Shown here: in pieces, positions 13,042 through 15,565 of the stretch | Numbering within the stretch: the stretch's first letter is position 1 | Layout of the letters: every line of letters begins with the position of its first letter | Source of the DNA: CAG-390 sp964384555 | GTDB lineage: Bacteria; Bacillota; Clostridia; Oscillospirales; CAG-272 | Direction: 5' to 3' | Length of the DNA: 15,565 nucleotides | Assembly: GCA_964384555.1 (NCBI GenBank) | Contig: CAYLLA010000041.1 | Location: forward strand, 1 to 15,565 | Notes under the pieces: generated by a model | Seen by the model: only the letters and a program-made list of their open reading frames with translations | The model's database searches: none | What the model was told of the DNA's origin: nothing | Program-made: the position numbers and the translations under genes

Positions 13042-14724
13042 CTACTCCATTTCCCTTATTGCCGCTTTTATCTCGGGTATCGACGGCGGCGGCAGGGAGA
13101 CCTCATCCGCGCCAAGGCGTACAAGGGCGGCGCATGTCTTGGGGTCGGCCGCCAGCTCGCCGCAAACGCCTACCCATCGCACGCGCCCCTCGCCGCTCTC
13201 CCGCGCGCGCCGCACCGCGCCGCACACCCCGCCTATCAGCCGCAGGACTGCGGGCATGCCCTCCCGCACCAGCTCCAAAAGCGCCGCCGATTGCCTGTCC
13301 GCCGCCAAGGTGTACTGGCAAAGATCGTTCGTTCCGATCGAAAAGAAATCGCATATGCGGCAAAGCTCGTCCGCCATCAGCGCGGCGGCGGGAGTTTCTA
13401 TCATAATGCCAAGCGGCATTTCGGGGTCAAACTCCGCCTCCTCAAAGCGCAGCTCGTTTTGCACCTCCCGCAAAAGCTCGCGCACCCGCCGCACCTCCGC
13501 AGGGGTGGTGACCATCGGGAGCATGAGGGCGACCCGCCCGCCGACAGATGCGCGGCAGACGGCACGCAGCTGTGTGCGAAACAGCGCAAGATTTGCCGCC
13601 TCCATGCACCAACGGAGGCCGCGCACGCCAAGCGCGGGGTTTTCCGCCCCCGCCGCGGCGACCTTCCCCTCCTGCTTATCCGCGCCGATATCGAGCGTGC
13701 GAATTATCACCTGCCCGCGCGGTATGGCTCGTATCACCTGCCGATAGGCCGCCACCTGCTCCTCCTCGCCGGGCGGCTCGTCACGACCGAGATACAAAAA
13801 CTCGCTCCTGAAAAGTCCAATTCCCTCCGCGCCAAGCTCTGCGGCTGTCGCCGCCTCGGCGGGCGAGCCGATGTTGGCCATTACGGTGACCCGCCGCCCC
13901 GAGCGCGTTACCGCCGGCAGTGCCGCCGCCGAGCGTTGCGCCGCCCGCCGCTCCCGCTCGCGTGCCGTGCGGGATGCCAGCTCCTCAAGCTCCGGCAGGG
14001 TAGGCTCTATCAAAAGCCGCCCGCCGCGGCCGTCAATGATCGCCTCCCTGCCGTCAAGGGCTGAAAGCTCACCCTCGTCTATCCCGCCAAGCCGCACTAC
14101 CGCGGGTAGGCCAAGCTGCCTTGCAAGTATTGCCGTATGTGATGTGGGAGAGCCGCCGATCGTCGCCAGTCCCCGCACTCGGGTCGGGTCAAGCGCGGCG
14201 GTGTCCCCGGGGGAAAGATCGCGGGCAAGTATCAAAGCCCCCGCGGGGATCTCCGCCGTCACCGCGCCCCCGCCGCACGCGTGGCGGGCTATCCTTTGCG
14301 CCACGTCCTTGATGTCCGCACCGCGCGCGCCGAGGTATTCATCACCCAGTGCCGCCATTTCGGCGGATAGCTCCTCCCCCGCCGCAATTATCGCCGCCGC
14401 AGCGGTCTCTCCTGCTGCAATATGCCGCTGTGCCGCCTCCAAAAGGTCGCCGTCCTCCGTCATCATTCGGTGGATCTCGAATATCTCCGCCGCATCCCCC
14501 GCGCGGGAGCGCATCTCCGCCGCCAGCCGCTCAAGCTCCTGCGCGGCACTGCGACAGGCCAAGGCGAGCCTTTTGCGCTCCGCATCGGGGTCGGAGCCAA
14601 CGTTGGCATCGGCACGCCCGTGGATGGGGCGCGTGTGGCAGTCGGGGCAGAATATCCGCCCCGCGGCCTCACCTGCCGATGCACCAATGCCAAAATACTC
14701 CCGCCTGCCAAGAGATGCCGCCAT
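13042..14724 (-). CDS. ptsI: PTS enzyme I (phosphoenolpyruvate-protein phosphotransferase)
   Basis: A 560-aa cytoplasmic enzyme that autophosphorylates from PEP and passes phosphate to HPr. The N-terminal HPr-binding and phosphohistidine domain has the active histidine His196 in GGSPTSHTAILARQLGLPAVV (positions 190-210); Pro replaces the Arg of the common GGRTSH. The C-terminal PEP-binding barrel shows GIGLFRSEFLYLGR, IRTLDIGADK (usual form RTLDIGGDK), IMIETPAAALMAD, FFSIGTNDLCQYTLA and the catalytic Cys region GVCGELAADP. I chose the ATG at 14724 because GGGGGTGA stands 5 bases upstream. A GTG at 14733, overlapping the ptsH stop as GTGA, is an alternative adding three residues. It is the second gene of the operon, followed by crr. 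The many Ala-, Arg- and Glu-rich stretches reflect high GC content. Confidence 0.95.
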   Translation of the reverse strand: MAASLGRREYFGIGASAGEAAGRIFCPDCHTRPIHGRADANVGSDPDAERKRLALACRSAAQELERLAAEMRSRAGDAAEIFEIHRMMTEDGDLLEAAQRHIAAGETAAAAIIAAGEELSAEMAALGDEYLGARGADIKDVAQRIARHACGGGAVTAEIPAGALILARDLSPGDTAALDPTRVRGLATIGGSPTSHTAILARQLGLPAVVRLGGIDEGELSALDGREAIIDGRGGRLLIEPTLPELEELASRTARERERRAAQRSAAALPAVTRSGRRVTVMANIGSPAEAATAAELGAEGIGLFRSEFLYLGRDEPPGEEEQVAAYRQVIRAIPRGQVIIRTLDIGADKQEGKVAAAGAENPALGVRGLRWCMEAANLALFRTQLRAVCRASVGGRVALMLPMVTTPAEVRRVRELLREVQNELRFEEAEFDPEMPLGIMIETPAAALMADELCRICDFFSIGTNDLCQYTLAADRQSAALLELVREGMPAVLRLIGGVCGAVRRARESGEGRVRWVGVCGELAADPKTCAALVRLGADEVSLPPPSIPEIKAAIREME

Positions 14725-14729
14725 GCCGC

Positions 14730-15002
14730 TCACCCCCGCTCGGCGGAAAAAGCCTGCTCAAGCGCCGATATCACTGCGGGTAGCGCCGCCGCCTCGTCCT
14801 CTCCCGCCGCCGTTATTTTAAGCTCGTCACCCGCACGCGCACCAAGTGTCATAAGGGATATCAGCCGCTTGCCGTCCGCCTCGCGCTCGCCAAGCGTGAC
14901 GGTTATCGCCGCGCTGTACTGCTTTGCCGCGTTCACCATCGCGCCCGCAGGCCGCGCGTGCAGACCGTTTTTGCCGTCAATTTTGTATATCGCAGTCTTC
15001 AT
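14730..15002 (-). CDS. ptsH: HPr phosphocarrier protein with Arg at position 46
   Basis: A 90-aa HPr. The EI phosphorylation site is His15 in GLHARPAG (13-20), and the C-terminal region (ITAAGEDEAAAL) fits the fold. The regulatory helix that in Firmicutes reads K-S46-I-M-G-x-M is here KRLISLM (45-51), so position 46 is Arg and the HPr kinase target Ser46 is absent; the nearest Ser is 49. It should therefore work in sugar transport but not as the HPr-Ser-P corepressor of CcpA. I chose the ATG at 15002 because AGGA lies 8 bases upstream; upstream in-frame starts have no ribosome site. It is the first gene of the PTS operon. I could not find a convincing promoter in 15003-15160. Confidence 0.92.
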   Translation of the reverse strand: MKTAIYKIDGKNGLHARPAGAMVNAAKQYSAAITVTLGEREADGKRLISLMTLGARAGDELKITAAGEDEAAALPAVISALEQAFSAERG

Positions 15003-15165
15003 TTTTGGTCCTACCGTTTTCATTTTCTTTTGCCGTTTGCCCCGCACTGCCGCGCAGAGCTGCCGCACTGACTTTATTATCTGCCGCTCGCCGCGCATCT
15101 ATTCGGCGCTTTTTGCTTTTTGGAACAGGGAAAGACAAAAAAGTGACAAACGAGAGAGCGAGATG

Positions 15166-15303
15166 CACGCTGCGCGTGATTATATGCAGCGCTTCGCGCT
15201 GATGATATACAGCACTGCGTGCTGATGATATACAAGCGCCTTTGGCGCTTGATGATATGCCGCGCTCCGCGCGGATGATATGCATCGCCTACGGCGATGA
15301 TCG
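15166..15303 (+). repeat. Mini-hairpin repeat array D (six units)
   Basis: Six hairpins with three-base loops: CACGC-TGC-GCGTG, AGCGC-TTC-GCGCT, AGCAC-TGC-GTGCT, AAGCGCC-TTT-GGCGCTT, CCGCGC-TCC-GCGCGG and ATCGCC-TAC-GGCGAT. Linkers are GATGATATAC or GATGATATGC. Loops start at 15171, 15193, 15216, 15241, 15266 and 15290, 22-25 bases apart. Stem sequences differ between units yet always pair, while the linker is nearly constant. It lies upstream of ptsH in a 563-base stretch (15003-15565) with no recognisable gene. Confidence 0.88.
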
Positions 15304-15308
15304 CGGAA

Positions 15309-15329
15309 GAAATCCGCACGGCGGATTTC
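15309..15329. repeat. Single hairpin next to array D
   Basis: GAAATCCGC / GCGGATTTC, a perfect 9-bp stem with a three-base loop (ACG). It adjoins array D but has a longer stem and no GATGATAT linker. It resembles in size the 10-bp, 3-base-loop hairpin at 64-86. Role unknown. Confidence 0.55.
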
Positions 15330-15365
15330 AAATTGAAAGAATTTGATCTGTATTTGTTGCTGTAG

Positions 15366-15387
15366 GGCACGACCTGTGTGTCGTGCC
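15366..15387. repeat. Short intergenic inverted repeat (GGCACGAC/GTCGTGCC)
   Basis: A perfect 8-bp stem with loop CTGTGT, preceded by TGTAG. Similar GTAGGGC...hairpins recur between genes in gut Clostridia, from general memory of such genomes; only one copy is present here. No T run follows, so it is not an obvious terminator. Confidence 0.5.
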
Positions 15388-15444
15388 GAAAACGATGGAT
15401 ATTGATGTTCGTTCCGTCTATAGGTGAGAGAGACGATCCTTGCC

Positions 15445-15470
15445 AAGCCTTCTCACACATGAGAAGGCTT
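15445..15470. other. Stem-loop of unknown role (AAGCCTTCTC/GAGAAGGCTT)
   Basis: A perfect 10-bp stem with a 6-base loop, followed on plus by only TC then mixed sequence, so a weak terminator at best. It may belong to the same dispersed intergenic element as the hairpin at 15366-15387. The rest of 15330-15565 shows nothing I can assign. Confidence 0.5.
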
Positions 15471-15565
15471 TCTACGTGCCTGCTAACATACAGCGAAGCC
15501 ATATGACAACGATAGATATCAAAACATCAAAATCTTGCTTTCCACTCGTCTGTAGGATAAAATAC

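Noticed and set aside
12829..14064. 411-codon plus-strand open frame
   Set aside because: It is antisense to crr and ptsI; the long open frame follows from high GC content, and the translation is Arg/Ala/Pro-rich with no family resemblance.
15003..15160. Promoter or antitermination hairpin for ptsH
   Set aside because: GATAAT-like and TTGTCA-like hexamers exist but not at workable spacing, and no GlcT/LicT-type site could be drawn.
15166..15303. CRISPR array
   Set aside because: Regular spacing is present, but the conserved part is only about 10 bases, the variable part is itself a palindrome rather than a unique spacer, and no cas gene is nearby.
15077..15502. 141-codon open frame on minus upstream of ptsH
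   Set aside because: It runs through array D and two unrelated stem-loops, has no recognisable domain, and its composition follows the repeats.

Overview
The window reads as chromosome of an anaerobic, endospore-forming member of the Clostridia (Bacillota). A SpoIIR homologue, oxygen and peroxide scavenging by flavodiiron protein and reverse rubrerythrin, a Fur-family regulator with PerR-type sensor residues, and a phosphoenolpyruvate sugar phosphotransferase system (PTS) all point that way. Base composition is GC-rich, especially in the PTS genes, while promoters are AT-rich with near-consensus sigma-A boxes. The exact genus cannot be named from what is visible.

Layout. (1) 123-2719, minus: promoter, MATE exporter, then a lipoprotein D,D-carboxypeptidase one base downstream, ending in two tandem terminator hairpins. 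(2) 2753-2968: tandem mini-hairpin repeats and a strong terminator. (3) 2921-6001, minus: an oxidative-defence block made of a flavodiiron/flavin reductase/rubredoxin fusion, perR and reverse rubrerythrin. Two promoters with identical TTGACA-17-TATAAT boxes each carry the same GATAATGATTATC operator. (4) 6112-6821: spoIIR on plus, ending in a repeat pair and a bidirectional terminator shared with (5), minus 6825-7748: a small Dabb-domain gene followed by a ThyX-like gene. (6) 7767-9281, plus: uridine kinase and a four-helix membrane protein, overlapping by ATGA. (7) 9104-9203, minus: a promoter and terminator only about 65 nt apart, which predict a small RNA antisense to the 3' end of operon 6. 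(8) 9404-10844, minus: a transglutaminase-like lipoprotein with its own promoter. (9) 10849-15002, minus: a self-contained PTS operon, ptsH-ptsI-crr-ptsG. (10) 15003-15565: no gene; a six-hairpin repeat array and further stem-loops.

How it fits together. In the defence block the flavodiiron fusion would reduce O2 to water and reverse rubrerythrin would remove H2O2, both under the PerR-like repressor encoded between them. The PTS operon supplies every phosphotransfer step from PEP to a glucose-type sugar. Its HPr has Arg at position 46, where Firmicute HPr normally carries the regulatory Ser46.

The least explained content is intergenic. A family of very short hairpins (4-7 bp stems, mostly TNC/TNY loops) is joined by related RTGAWRT-like linkers and occurs at four places. 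The stems differ in sequence but keep pairing, and at two genes the linker supplies the stop codon. This family and the predicted small RNA are the best candidates for something undescribed.
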